DNA of 64,000 nucleotides from Symsagittifera roscoffensis. Lineage: Eukaryota; Xenacoelomorpha; Acoela; Convolutidae. Position 1 is the first letter of the stretch, and each line of letters opens with the position of its first letter. This document shows, piece by piece, positions 23,590 to 31,615 of the stretch. The stretch is taken from assembly GCF_963678635.1 (NCBI RefSeq), contig NC_087063.1:43910759-43974758 (forward strand), read 5' to 3'. Below the pieces are notes generated by a model that did no database searches, was not told the origin of the DNA, and worked only from the letters and a program-made list of their open reading frames with translations. The translations under genes and the position numbers were made by a program.

Positions 23590-26105
23590 ACGCAAAACTG
23601 GAATGTACAAATAATTAAATTAACATGAAAAAATATATATCTCATGAACAAATAACAAAACAAACAGACCCATAATATAAATAAATGAAAGTAAATGAAT
23701 TAAATAAATACACATACATAAATAATAAAAGCAAAACTAAATGAAAGAAAGAATAATTAAATAAATATAGAAATAAATATCAACAAAATAACAAAACACA
23801 CCTGATAAATAAATAAGCAAAAAAAAAATAAATCAATACTTAAATAAATAAATAAATACATAAATGAATACATAAATAAATAAATATATAAATAAATAAA
23901 AGCAAAAATGAAATGTACAAATAATTAAATAGACATGAAAAAATATATATGAACAAATAACCAAACAAACAGACCCATAATATGAATAAATGAAAATAAA
24001 TAAATGAAATAAATACACATGCATAAATAATAAAAGCAAAACTAAATGAAAGAAAGAATAATTAAATAAATATAGAAATAAATATCAACAAATAAACAAA
24101 ACACACCTGATAAATAAATAAGCAATAAAAAAATAAATCAATACATAAATAAATAAATAAATACATAAATAAATACATAAATAAATAAATAAATAAATAA
24201 AAGCAAAAGTGAAATGTAAAAATAATTAAATAGACATGAAAAAATATATATGAACAAATAACCAAACAAACAGACCCATAATATAAATAAATGAAAATAA
24301 ATAAATTAAATAAATACACACGCAGAAGTAATAAAAGCAAAACTAAATGAAAGAAAGAATAATTAAATAATTAAACAAAACACGTGATAAAAATAAACAA
24401 AAATAAATATGTACATACATAAATTATAAATAAATATAAGCAAACTAAACATAATTAAATAAATAGAAGAACAGATAATTAAATAAATAAAGATGAACAA
24501 ATAAAGAAACAAACATACGCAATCACGTGACATAGCGCGATATAGTCCAGCCCACATGATAATTGATAACTGTGGACGTTATTTGTCGACACTTGACAAC
24601 AGACAACATTAAAAAAAACGTTACACGATACCATAACACCTTGACTAAAGTCTTCGGTGTAAATACCCTCTTTGAAATAGTTTAAATAGTCGCTTTAAAG
24701 GTAATGATAGCAAACTTTGCCAAGCCGCCTTCAGCTATGAAATTGTTCCAAGTAGAACACTAAAAATGCCAGCACGGTTTAAAACCATTTATCCACGAGG
24801 GAAAGGAACAACATACGAGCTGTACAGCTCATCACGGAGAACCGCTGTTGTGCCCCTGCTTAAGAACTACAGGATTTTTTTGCTTGATTTTCTCGGCTGG
24901 GTAATGTTGCCTCACCCTCAAGCAACGAGCACGAATCATGGTGGGCCTCGAACATTCGACCTTTTGACTGAGAGGCGGAGACGGTTGAAAAAACCATCAC
25001 CCAAAAACATAAATTTCCCATGAATTAGTTTTTTATAGTGCCTGAGCCAAGCGCTCTTTAAGCGAATCAAACGTACACTGAAACTGGCAGAAACATGTAG
25101 TTCTTTTTCACGTCATCCAAGATATTAATTTGAATATTTGGCTTCGAACTGACAAATTCCAAAAACCCATTCATAACAGATTTCAGTGACTCTATTGTTC
25201 GCTCTGTTGGTGATGAAACTGCGCGTAATGCTCGACTGGGGTTCTTTTCGAATTCAGTTGCGAAGAAGGACTTGTAGCGACTATAGAGATCTTTTCCCAT
25301 TTGAAACATCTGCTCTGCCCCTTTTGTAGTCAGCATTGCATTTGCGTTGATACTAAATCAAACAGGCACATTATTTCAATGAGCAGGTCTGCCGATTGAC
25401 GCGTTTTCTGAAGTTATCAAGGGAAATTTGTCATTCAGTTTTGCTCGTCACCGAAAAGCACCTCTAACAACGGACTTCAAGAGAAATTAAAAATAGCTTA
25501 TTAACGCTAGTCATTAAGCTAAACAAATTGCAACGTTTCTCTGTTCAGATTTTAGCAATATGAATATTACTGCAAATCAATGACTGGGATTTCATCTCGA
25601 AAAAATTGCAAGGATACTTTTTTTTTGAAAAATTGGTTTAAAAAAATATTTGATCGTTAGTTGACCATCTATGGGATGTTTTTCGCATATGAGAGCTTTT
25701 GACATGGTATTTTTTGTTCTATGCAAGATTTTGCTACGATATCTTTTGATTTGACGTCGAATTGTCATACAAAACCTCTCGCTTTTAAGTTCAATTTAGT
25801 TACCTGCAGTCGAATTCCAAATTCAATCCTTCGCTCGGAACTATAGATACTTCTTTGTACATATACAAATCCTTGCCGTTGAAACATTCTTTATTTAAAT
25901 TTGAGAAAAACTTGTCGTCAAATACTTTTTTCCGAAGTCCGACTGTCTTCCCGGAAAATGGCGTTCTGTGTCCATGACGAAAAACAGAAACTACTCGTTT
26001 TAAGACGTATTTAGCCGACAAATCATTCGACAGATTTTTCTCATCGTAATATGCGAAGTTGTTGAACTCTGCAAAAGTAATCTCTTCTCTCATCTTAGTT
26101 TCCAT
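4044..26105 (-). CDS. ACP6-like histidine acid phosphatase, gene 1 (four exons)
   Basis: Joining 26105-25804, 25352-25077, 6025-5754 and 4369-4044 gives a 391 aa histidine phosphatase close in layout to lysophosphatidic acid phosphatase ACP6 (about 420 aa). Exon 1 carries the catalytic RHGHRTP motif, exon 2 the LTTKG..QM..G and TERTIES segments, exon 4 the proton-donor GHDTT motif and WPDFAYNVEFELYE. The family hydrolyses phosphate monoesters through a phosphohistidine. Introns have canonical gt/ag ends and phases 2, 2 and 1, the same as the neighbouring paralogue at 26-31 kb. The start is placed at METKMREE; the frame is open further upstream, so the N-terminus is uncertain, and no clear signal peptide is seen. 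Intron 2 spans about 19 kb and holds a Helentron, satellites, LINE pieces and a second exon 2 copy (13844-14119). Substrate and localisation cannot be read from sequence. Confidence 0.8.
4398..5240 (-). repeat. tRNA-like dispersed repeat interrupted by a hAT MITE
   Basis: One end carries the family terminus CACAGAGGC (about 4398) and the other the hairpin-like CTCTTGCTCTCGCAAGTG (near 5230). Between them, on the minus strand, is a tRNA-like block with a B-box-like GGTTTGAGTCCC (about 5045). A copy of the hAT MITE occupies about 4405-4795, recognised by the GCGCCCAAGG and GTCGACC segments and by its CCCCTCCCAATCCGC end. Confidence 0.55.
5754..6025 (-). CDS. Phosphatase gene 1, exon 3
   Basis: The acceptor CCTTTAG precedes ATATCCTGAG; the donor is GTTAGT. 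It encodes YPELKESQRAAHNHKRK, then a CGIDPEDLNLHHVRDYL segment matching MGIDSSDKVDF of ACP6. Length 272 nt, entry phase 2 and exit phase 1, as in the paralogous exon at 29600-29868. Confidence 0.82.
6026..7439. other. Intron of phosphatase gene 1, AT-rich
   Basis: No coding region is supported. The segment near 6770-6810 resembles sequence beside the other phosphatase terminal exon (about 26780-26820, aagactgctcg followed by GAATGTTC), hinting that flanking intron sequence was duplicated with the gene. Confidence 0.4.
7440..7775 (-). repeat. tRNA-derived SINE-like repeat, subfamily A
   Basis: On the minus strand the head has an A-box-like TGGTGCAGTAGTAAC and a B-box-like AAGTTCGATTCC (7700-7765). 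The far end carries the palindromic terminus GAAGCTCAGCTTCG (about 7450) shared by copies at 9.06, 29.9, 40.0 and 45.15 kb. A pol III promoter head with a shared 3' end is the standard SINE layout. Confidence 0.6.
8820..9310 (-). repeat. Two adjacent partial copies of the subfamily A repeat
   Basis: The body sequence GTGCACGATTAGAAATTTTA, then a CTTTCTGCGGAA-like and AAGCCGTCAAAAAATAAGCAG stretch, occurs twice (about 8832 and 9186). The terminus ACAGAGGGGAAGCTGAGC (9066) separates them. A tRNA-like B box sits at about 8995 (minus strand). Head-to-tail nesting suggests two insertions at one place. Confidence 0.55.
9311..10059. other. Intron sequence with a further tRNA-like block
   Basis: A B-box-like motif with following anticodon-arm-like sequence lies at about 9655-9720 on the minus strand, probably the head of another SINE-like copy. 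The rest is AT-rich with no supported gene. Confidence 0.4.
10060..10690. repeat. Dispersed repeat with internal tandem structure
   Basis: The block contains repeated near-copies of a module with TTTGACTTTTCCGAGGGCC, CATAACTTTTTGTAAG and GGGCGTA-type segments (about 10260-10460). A related block is at about 35460-36180, which ends like this one with a GGCTGTAGAC/GGCTATAGAC segment. No coding capacity is evident. Confidence 0.5.
10691..11589. other. AT-rich intron sequence, nothing recognised
   Basis: Short unsupported open frames only. No repeat shared with the rest of the window was recognised. Confidence 0.35.
11590..11945. mobile_element. Degraded hAT MITE copy
   Basis: Shares with the 528-944 element the CAGGGATTC-ACCCCCTG block, the GCGCGCCAAAAA segment, TTTGGTCGACCTAAAAAA and the end CTAGATCCGCCC. 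A long G run replaces the left terminus, and no clean target-site duplication is visible. Confidence 0.65.
11985..13427 (+). mobile_element. LINE fragment with reverse transcriptase remains
   Basis: Conceptual translation shows reverse transcriptase landmarks: a QFGFRLGYSTNDAL block (about 12005), FDSLPHPVL, then an open frame 12266-12463 with GVPEGTILGPLLFNLHVNDM and the catalytic YADD. Upstream and downstream parts are interrupted by in-frame stops and frameshifts, so it is dead. The 3' UTR continues to 13427. No LTRs are present. The clade could be Jockey- or CR1-like, but this is a guess. Its 3' kilobase (about 12408-13427) recurs at 14668-15693. Confidence 0.75.
13428..14641. repeat. 1.2 kb segmental duplication carrying phosphatase exon 2
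   Basis: Nearly identical to 24661-25874 over its whole length (constant offset 11233, few substitutions and small indels). The duplicated block covers exon 2, intron 1 and the last ~70 nt of exon 1 of phosphatase gene 1. It is bracketed on both sides by matching LINE 3' sequence. At 14641 the exon 1 copy breaks off and unrelated sequence leads into LINE. Confidence 0.88.
13844..14119 (-). CDS. Second copy of phosphatase exon 2 (duplicated exon)
   Basis: A 276 nt open exon with the same acceptor (GATTTAG) and donor (GTACGT) as the exon at 25077-25352. It differs by about two residues: TERLIES instead of TERTIES, and FLEFASS instead of FLEFVSS. The threonine is also present in the neighbouring paralogue, so the 25 kb copy looks ancestral. 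Entry and exit phases are both 2, so using either copy or both keeps the reading frame. Whether it is spliced in is unknown. Confidence 0.6.
14665..15693 (+). mobile_element. Duplicate LINE 3' segment
   Basis: Nearly identical to about 12408-13427, beginning at AATCCGATATCCGCTTTAC and ending at the same GAACTCACCGTTCAAAAA. It holds the same degraded coding remnant (ATAAGAGGGCCAGTGCAATC). It is a direct repeat of the LINE piece on the other side of the duplicated exon. Confidence 0.85.
15700..16690. repeat. Satellite A, about 76 bp unit
   Basis: Roughly a dozen tandem copies of a unit containing AACAGTTCTAGAACTAAAAA, TCGTACTAACACATGTATAC and TTGCTATATTGACAAAG. Unit starts recur about every 76 bp. 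Copies differ by a few substitutions. Translations of this stretch are not genes. Confidence 0.85.
16735..17315. repeat. Satellite B, about 46 bp unit, alternating types
   Basis: Tandem copies share ACCTAATACAAGTATACAC. Two versions alternate, one continuing into CAGTTGATTGAAACTACAG and the other into GCAGTTGAAAAAAAACTG, making a higher-order unit of about 92 bp. It carries TATACAC ends like satellite A. Confidence 0.85.
17316..17709. other. Unique spacer between inverted satellite B arrays
   Basis: About 400 bp without repeats or a supported gene. It forms the centre of a large inverted arrangement of satellite B. Confidence 0.5.
17710..17868. repeat. Satellite B in inverted orientation
   Basis: Three copies of GTGTATACTTGTATTAGGTA, the reverse complement of the 16.7-17.3 kb array. 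They stop within about 15 bp of the stop codon of the Helentron RPA-like gene. Confidence 0.85.
17880..19153 (-). CDS. Helentron RPA-like single-strand DNA-binding protein (four exons, one in-frame stop)
   Basis: Exons 19153-18773, 18693-18451, 18388-18200 and 18113-17880 join in phase 0 with gt/ag borders to about 348 codons. It begins MDGPTTPKRARLD. The C-terminal part has a zinc ribbon spread over exons 3 and 4, TCSSC then LKCKNPAC, as in the large RPA subunit. RPA-like genes often accompany Helitrons and would coat the displaced strand during rolling-circle transposition. One in-frame TAA lies in exon 3 (18332-18334), so this copy is probably inactive, though the frame is otherwise kept. 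The three introns are short (57-86 nt). Confidence 0.7.
19272..21505 (-). CDS. Helentron PIF1-type helicase fused to an AP-endonuclease-like domain
   Basis: The product opens with LSGGAGTGKTHLTKA (Walker A). After a frameshift near 21.37 kb it continues MASYGIAATHLDGQTIHHAL, VVIDEISVV (Walker B), LVGDLFQLAP and AITIHKSQG. A gt/ag intron (20211-20282) leads to a segment containing ALHYVGIGR, and a second (19989-20061) to the EEP domain with YYQNIQSLRSN, FLVETWLN and GDFNEN. Helicase and EEP in one protein is the Helentron arrangement. The last catalytic motif, usually SDH, reads SFH before KPIF, so the nuclease may be dead. The HUH Rep domain is missing upstream. SF1B helicase activity would unwind the donor strand in an active element. 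Confidence 0.78.
21509..22949 (-). CDS. Helentron USP-like cysteine peptidase with basic repeat tail
   Basis: The N-terminal block (from about 22949) has the ubiquitin-specific-protease Cys box GIANDDNSCYLNSVLQLLL. The second block has the His box EYGHYFTVI with a following VND. The two lie in different frames that meet near 22.40 kb, implying one frameshift or an unseen intron. The tail is basic with repeated REYNRQRLERLRKSP and QEYNRQRLSKLRVLP modules, like regions before Rep in Helitron proteins. Many Helitron-family elements carry OTU cysteine proteases; a USP-type domain is less usual. A tttcag acceptor precedes the first ATG by a few bases. It could cleave ubiquitin-like modifiers, but activity is inferred only from motifs. 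Confidence 0.65.
23049..23309. other. Unique spacer beside the Helentron
   Basis: No gene is supported. If the Helentron extends beyond its peptidase gene, its terminus would be here or inside the following AAAT-rich array. Confidence 0.35.
23310..24520. repeat. AAAT-rich tandem array with a ~300 bp higher-order unit
   Basis: The array is made of TAAATAAATAAA-type simple sequence, but anchor blocks such as CAAACAGACCCATAAT recur at about 23660, 23966 and 24267. This shows a ~300 bp unit repeated about three times, with partial copies at the ends. Hydrophobic Tyr/Ile/Phe-rich translations on the minus strand are artefacts of the array. Confidence 0.8.
24661..25874. repeat. Right copy of the 1.2 kb segmental duplication
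   Basis: Partner of 13428-14641, starting AAATACCCTCTTTGAAATAG. Here the exon 1 sequence continues past 25874 into the intact first exon, so this is the parental locus of the duplication. Confidence 0.88.
25077..25352 (-). CDS. Phosphatase gene 1, exon 2
   Basis: The acceptor GATTTAG precedes TATCAACGC; the donor is GTACGT. It encodes INANAMLTTKGAEQMFQMGK, matching LTKVGMQQMFALG of ACP6, and SSPTERTIESLKSVMNGFLE, matching the family arginine/threonine substrate-pocket helix. Length 276 nt, phase 2 at both ends. Confidence 0.85.
25804..26105 (-). CDS. Phosphatase gene 1, exon 1 (catalytic RHG motif)
   Basis: The frame from METKMREEITFAEF carries VVSVFRHGHRTPF, the nucleophile-histidine motif, and ends EGLNLEFDC before a GTAACT donor in phase 2. 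The open frame extends upstream to 26264 without a clearly better start, so the true start could lie 5' of 26105. A short downstream Met (26093) is also possible. Confidence 0.78.
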
Positions 26106-26442
26106 ATCGCAAATAAATTTCACAAATACAAACTGAAACGTATCACTAATCACCACTAATCGGTTCAAAATTAATTTAAAACGGTAACAAAACTTATCTT
26201 GACTTATACTTTCAAATGTTTTGAACATATTACAAAGAAAAAGCCTCAAGTATGTACATTTCAAACGACCTTACTAATTTAGTATGGAAATCGATGTATC
26301 AATCAGTCTTATTAACACCAACGCGTACTATTAATACCAGCAAAAAATAGGCAAATTTTTTGATCATTAACGCGTTTATTTTATGGCCTTTAACTTGGTT
26401 TATTGTTACATCGCGTTAGTTAAACCCATTCTAATTGCAAAA

Positions 26443-26774
26443 TTATAACGTCAAATTTCTCTTGACATACTCTACAAATCCTTCATAAGGTATTAATGCC
26501 GTGTCGCTTTTACAAAGGACCTTGAGCACAATTGGAATCAAATTATATAGCACCATAATCATTTTCTGCTTTGTTTCTTTATGCTCATAGAGCTCGAACT
26601 CGATGTTGTGACCAAAATCTGGCCATGTGAAATCATTTGCTCTCAAGGCTAGCCTGACAAAGTTGACCGTAGTATCGTGTGCACTCAGTAACGCGAGAAT
26701 TTTGTCATCATTGCCTAATATTTGCAGCAATGCTTCGAAAAACGGGCCAGCCGTTTTCTGTATTCCTTTCTCAA
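26443..26774 (-). CDS. Phosphatase gene 2, exon 4 (C-terminus with HD motif)
   Basis: The acceptor CTTGTTTCAG enters phase 1. It encodes VEKGIQKTAGPFFEALLQIL, then LSAHDTTVNFVRLALRAND, TWPDFGHNIEFELYEH and ends KRNLTL and stop. Confidence 0.85.
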
Positions 26775-29700
26775 CTGAAACAAGACTGCTCGTTGAAGCG
26801 AAGCCCTGAATGTTCCAACTGCCTTTAAAGGTCTATAGAGCAGCAATAACATGACAAAATTAAATGTTATAAAAAAAACAAAAAAAAAATCATCCCCTCA
26901 CACCCCAAATAAAATACAAAAAGATAGATTTCACTCCTAGTAACAAATCAATAATGGCAAATAAGTGTCATTCAAGCAATTTGGAACGAGTTCTCAAACG
27001 GATTAAATCTCGCGCGTTAATTGTCCCAAATTGGCCATATTGGCAATCTTTAAACCCCATTACTGTGCAAAATATGATCACAGGCGACAAATTTTCAATT
27101 TTAAGCTCAGGATAACAACACCTTTTGAATAATATTTTAAAACCTCCGTCAAAAATGCTTTGTTAAAAAGTCAATATTTGTCTCAAGAAAAAACCACCCC
27201 CAGCACAAATATTCCGTTACTTTCGTTACAAAAGTCAGATCAATTATCAATAAAAAAGGGTGTAAGAATCAAGTTTAAATTTGATAACAAATTACCAGAT
27301 CATGTTGCTCTAAATTGGTCTGAGAGCTAAAAATTTCAGTCAGTTGTTCTCGACTCAGACAATATTTTTCGATTCAGAATCAAAACTAATTGAACTTCAC
27401 TATAATACCACAGATTTGTAATACGTAGATCAACCATTCAATCTGCGTGTTTCGTAGAAGCAATATAGCATGTCGAAGATCTAAGAGTTTCAAGAACTTT
27501 GTATCATCGGTACTTTTTTCACAAAACTAACTGAATTAGAGGAAATCTAAAAATAACACAGAGGCGAAATTACACTTCGTATACACGAGCAAAAAAATGA
27601 CTAATACCGCTACTGGGAAAAACTGAATGAGTAAAACTTTGACGCACGTAAAAAGTAACGCACGCCAATTATGAGTCTACATAATTGTTAAGTGACGCAA
27701 GCCAATTGTGACGCATTAGCAGTACCAGTCAATTTGAAAGAAAAAAAGAAATTTACCAAATAACATGCCTTAAATTATAAAGCTGATGCATTTTAACTAG
27801 TATACGAAAAAAATTATTAAAAATATCCGATCCTGCCCAGGTTCGAACCCCCTTACTTTGTTGCGGGTGTCCTCCCCTACCTCTACGCTACAGATCCATA
27901 ATAGCTTGAAGCTAAAGTGTTTTTTTTAATATCATAGTCTGTGTTAATGTCCTTAGAATTGGCTGTATTTAATAGCTGGTTATTGATCAAAATGAACAAT
28001 TTCAAAATGGACACATTTTTTCGCAACAAGTCTACATCGCAGCAATATTTGCGACTTAAGTTGGAAAAAAAAAGATAAATAATACAATAACACTAGCTAT
28101 GCTTGTGTAATAAAGCATATTCAAAATTCAAAACTAAGAAGAAAACATTCAAGTTTTTTACGCTAAACTTGTAGCAGAATTAAATTTGGAGGCCAGCCTT
28201 TTATCAAACTCCTCGCAGCCTTCATTCAATTTTTAATTTATTCTGAAAAACCGAAAAATACAGATAAGTTTCTCTTCACAGTAACAAAAATTTCGAGAAT
28301 CCGAATAACGGCTGAAACGACCTTAGTATGACATCACACTTGACACCCTTCGAACTGCCTTTGGATTAGCAAACTGGACTAGTGAAACGGACCCTGAGCC
28401 ATGACATCACACTTGACACCCTTCGAACTGCCTTTGGATTAGCAAACTGGACTAGTGAAACGGACCCTGAGCCATTGTTTCTTCCTACCCCTAGGGGGCG
28501 GTCGGAAAAATATTGCTTCATCAGAAAAAATTATGAGGCCGTCAAAAAATAAGGAGAGAAATGATAATCTGACAACCCAAATTTCCCCAGAAAAAAAATT
28601 CAATTCGCATTTTAAAAAAATTTTGCATAAAATTCTATTTAAAATTGAACCCCGGACCCTAGTGGTTTTCTAAGCGCCAAACGAGCAAAATTGGTGGCTA
28701 CTAAGCTGATGAATCTTATGAAAAAGGTTGTTCAACAAAAAATAGGACTTCTTGAACATCAGGGCCAAGCCCGTAATGTTCCAATTGTACTTTAAGGTCA
28801 ATTTAAACATTTTTGGTGGAACAACTGACAAAATAACCGAAAAAATCATTTTTCTCTTCAATTTATCCCCCTATACGCTAATGAATACTACAAAGTGATG
28901 TATTTTGAGTCTTGTATTACAATATTATGACCAAATAACTTGCCTTAATTCATTTTGAAACGCTTAAATCTGCCGCCTACGCGGCGTATTATAAGAACGC
29001 GATATATCGCGCAATAATTATTCCAAATTGTCTAAATTAGCAACTTTTAAACCCCCATAACTTTACAACACAAAGGCGAAGCTTCGCTTGGCAAAGTCTA
29101 CCAAGAACAAGACAAAAAGCAGCTTTAAAAAATTCAATAAGAAAAAGTATAAATAAGCCTCGAATTAGCAAAAATTCGCGGCTACGTCTGAGATTCAAAC
29201 CTGCGACCTTGAGATTAAGAGTCACACACACTAACTACAAATACAGCACAGAACATATGCTATGACGCTAGTGTAAAAACGATCACAGCTGAAATATCTT
29301 TTTGATTATGAGCTCAAGAATACAATATCTGTCAGATGGTATAAAAAAATTGACTGAATAAAAAATTGACTGAATAAAAAAACCACCACAAACATAAATA
29401 TTCCGCATTTTCTTCGAAAGTCAGAACAACAAGGTCAAATACATGTCGCAATAACTTTGCTAATCGCACGGATAAAAATGCGTGTAATCTACAACATCTT
29501 AAAATTAAAAACCCTCTCCCTTAATATCTAATTCATAGATCTCATTTCTCAGCATTTCTCAGAGTTTTTTCCTAATCAGACCAAAAAAAAATCAATTACC
29601 TAGCATGCTTTCAGCTGCCACTGCGTAAGTGGTCATTCTACCACACAGTACTTTATCCTCCGCTATCTGCGACAAGCTATCGGGCAGAGGATATCCGAAT

Positions 29701-31615
29701 CTCTCAAATGACGTCATGTAGTCTCGAATCATCTGCAGATCTATGCTTTCGGGTGAAGCACCTGTCGTCTGAATTAAAGAACTAGCCCATGTTTCGTACC
29801 CTTTGATATATTTACACTTGAAGTCGTGAGAGTGAGCTGTACCGATTCCGTCCAGAAGATCAGGATGTCTGAATCAGACAAAATCTATTTTACAAACACA
29901 TTTAACACAGAGACGAAGCTGTGCTTCGCAAACAAGCGAGTACACGACAAAAGGCACAGCACAAAACATTTAGGCAAAATGAAGCTTTTAAGGAAAACAA
30001 GAACAAAAAATACACAAAGTCAGGGCTATTAATTTTATAACATGGAGAAATACATCAAAAACATTTCCATCTACAACAAAAGTTGCCTTCGAGTTTTCTC
30101 AAAGCACTAAAAAGACCTTTATTGACCAAATTTTCTGCGCCAAAGGTGTTTTTAGGCACTTTTAGGAAATTGTTGACCAAAAAAATGCCTTTTTTTTGGT
30201 GTACGCTTCCCGCTCAAAATTATTAAAATACGGCACCAAAGACGCCTTTGAAAATTTTAGGAATCGTCAGCCGTACAAAGTTTAGGAATCAATAACAGTA
30301 CAAAGGGGGAACTCTTTGGCTCGGCAGGGGGTCGAATCCCTAAGGGGGATGTCTGCCCGCCCACCCCCCCCCCCCCCCTCCCCCTAAATCCGCCCCAGGA
30401 GACCATTCAATTTTCCCGGAATTTTATAATTTCATTCATACTGAAAAAAAACAAGGTCCGGCCCGAACTCGAACCACAGACCTTAAGATGCAGAGTCAAC
30501 CACGTTACCTCTTTGGCAAGTAGAAACAAACCTAGCAGGTTTTAAGGCTCAATAATAAAGCAAGTAAGAAAAGCCAGTAAAATTTGTTCCCGATTAAAAG
30601 ACACTCACTTTCGCAAGTGAAAAAAAACATCAAAATTAAGTATGGTAAAATTTCTTGATCAAATCAATTTTTTTGCAACTAAACTAGAAACAATATAACG
30701 AGATTCTTACTCACCTATGCAATGAGTATCCTAGCCAGTTGTTTTCAGAAGTATCTAGTACTTTAACCCGAAAACTAGGTTGAGTTTTTTCATCTTGAAA
30801 TAGACCCAACAAGACACTTTGTAACGACTCAATAGTTCGTTCCGTTTTAGTCGAAATGTTCAAAAGGGGTTCACTTTTGTTTGTTGAACAGATTGATATT
30901 ATTTTCTTCAGGTCTTCTGAGTAGCGCTCTTTCAATTTTCTTCCAACAGTATTGAGTTGAGAAGCACCCAAACGTGTCAACATTCCGGCGTTCTGTTTGC
31001 TGAAATTAGATTACTGTCAAATCAATGGCAAAATGTTCCTTGTACAACAACTGAAGTGCGACGAAAAAAAGTTTTTTTTTGGTTAAAAATTTTCAAGTGG
31101 CCAAAAACTGACAATTCATTTTTAGAAAGTGCTTTTTTAGCGTTTTAGGATATTGGTAATTTAAAAAAAAAAGACCTAAGAACCGCAAAAATCCTAGATC
31201 CATCCTTGATCTTCCGAAGACAGCAAAACAAAAAAGGATCAAGTTAAGATCATCCTCATCCCCCCCCCTGAGAAAATAGCAGGTCCTGGAAAACTTACTG
31301 CACATCGAACTGCAAGTTGAGATCTGCGACACTCCCGCTTCCAGATGAAATGCACTGAATATTCTGATACAGTAACTCTTCTTTTCCTTCGAAACACTGC
31401 ATGTCCAAGTGTCCGTAGAACGAGTCCTCGAGTAAGGCCGAGATACCCGGTTGTCTATACTTGAACGGTGTCCTATGCCCATGTCGGAAAAGAACAACTG
31501 TCTGTTTTCTATTATAACTTTTCAGCTCTTCTTCCAGTTTTTTACGCAATTCCAAGCCATTTTGAATGAATGAAAACTGATTAAAATTCTGAAAATCTTC
31601 GATTTGATATGACAT
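26443..31615 (-). CDS. ACP6-like histidine acid phosphatase, gene 2 (four exons)
   Basis: Exons 31615-31299, 30999-30715, 29868-29600 and 26774-26443 join to 400 aa. The start is MSYQIEDFQNFNQF. Catalytic motifs are RHGHRTP (exon 1) and SAHDTTVN (exon 4), with TERTIESLQSVLLG in exon 2. Intron phases 2, 2 and 1 and exon lengths match gene 1 just downstream, so the pair arose by tandem duplication; sequence divergence is substantial, so the duplication is old. The family is histidine phosphatase clade 2; ACP6 acts on lysophosphatidic acid, but the substrate here is not determinable. Intron 3 (about 2.8 kb) contains a 72 bp tandem duplication and SINE-like repeats, and intron 2 a SINE with a nested MITE. 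Confidence 0.85.
26775..28328. other. Intron 3 of phosphatase gene 2, with a SINE-like piece
   Basis: A repeat terminus CACAGAGGCGAAATTACAC (about 27558) and a tRNA-like block with B-box-like AGGTTCGAACCCCC in plus-strand letters (about 27848) mark a subfamily A copy. The remainder is AT-rich without a supported gene. Confidence 0.45.
28329..28472. repeat. Perfect 72 bp tandem duplication
   Basis: ATGACATCACACTTGACACC begins at 28329 and again at 28401, and both 72 bp copies end with GACCCTGAGCC. The identity implies a very recent event. Confidence 0.9.
29072..29250 (-). repeat. tRNA-derived SINE, subfamily B
   Basis: The terminus CAAAGGCGAAGCTTCGCTTGG is followed by the shared body GCCTCGAATTAGCAAAAATT and a minus-strand tRNA-like head (B-box region at about 29190). 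The same organisation is at 32930-33060 and 42166-42350. Confidence 0.65.
29600..29868 (-). CDS. Phosphatase gene 2, exon 3
   Basis: The acceptor TGATTCAG precedes ACATCCTGATC; the donor is GTAATT. It encodes HPDLLDGIGTAHSHDFK, YIKGYETWASS, ASPESIDLQMIRDYMTSFE and YAVAAESML. The exon has no internal Met-initiated long frame and is recognised by alignment with the gene 1 exon at 5754-6025. Confidence 0.82.
29906..30625 (-). repeat. tRNA-like repeat with nested hAT MITE
   Basis: Left terminus CACAGAGACGAAGCTGTGC (29906). The tRNA-like block with B-box-like sequence is at about 30455 and the CACTTTCGCAAGTG hairpin near 30605. The element is split by a MITE copy. Confidence 0.55.
30075..30398. 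mobile_element. hAT MITE copy, inverted, one end truncated
   Basis: The right end CTAAATCCGCCCCAG matches the inverted terminus of the 528-944 element, and GGCACCAAAGACGCC, GGGGGTCGAATCCCT and a long C run match its interior. The left end is not clean. Confidence 0.65.
30715..30999 (-). CDS. Phosphatase gene 2, exon 2
   Basis: The acceptor TTTCAG precedes CAAACAGAACG; the donor is GTGAGT. It encodes KQNAGMLTRLGASQLNTVG and STKTERTIESLQSVLLGLFQ. Entry and exit phases are both 2. Confidence 0.85.
31299..31615 (-). CDS. Phosphatase gene 2, exon 1 (catalytic RHG motif)
   Basis: ATG at 31615 opens MSYQIEDFQNF; VVLFRHGHRTPFKYRQPG holds the catalytic histidine. It ends NLQFDV before donor GTAAGT in phase 2. 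A ttgtag lies about 8 nt before the ATG and could be an acceptor. Confidence 0.83.

Noticed and set aside
23301-24557. Several long Tyr/Ile/Phe-rich open frames on the minus strand resembling membrane proteins
   Set aside because: They are translations of the AAAT-rich tandem array and recur with its period.
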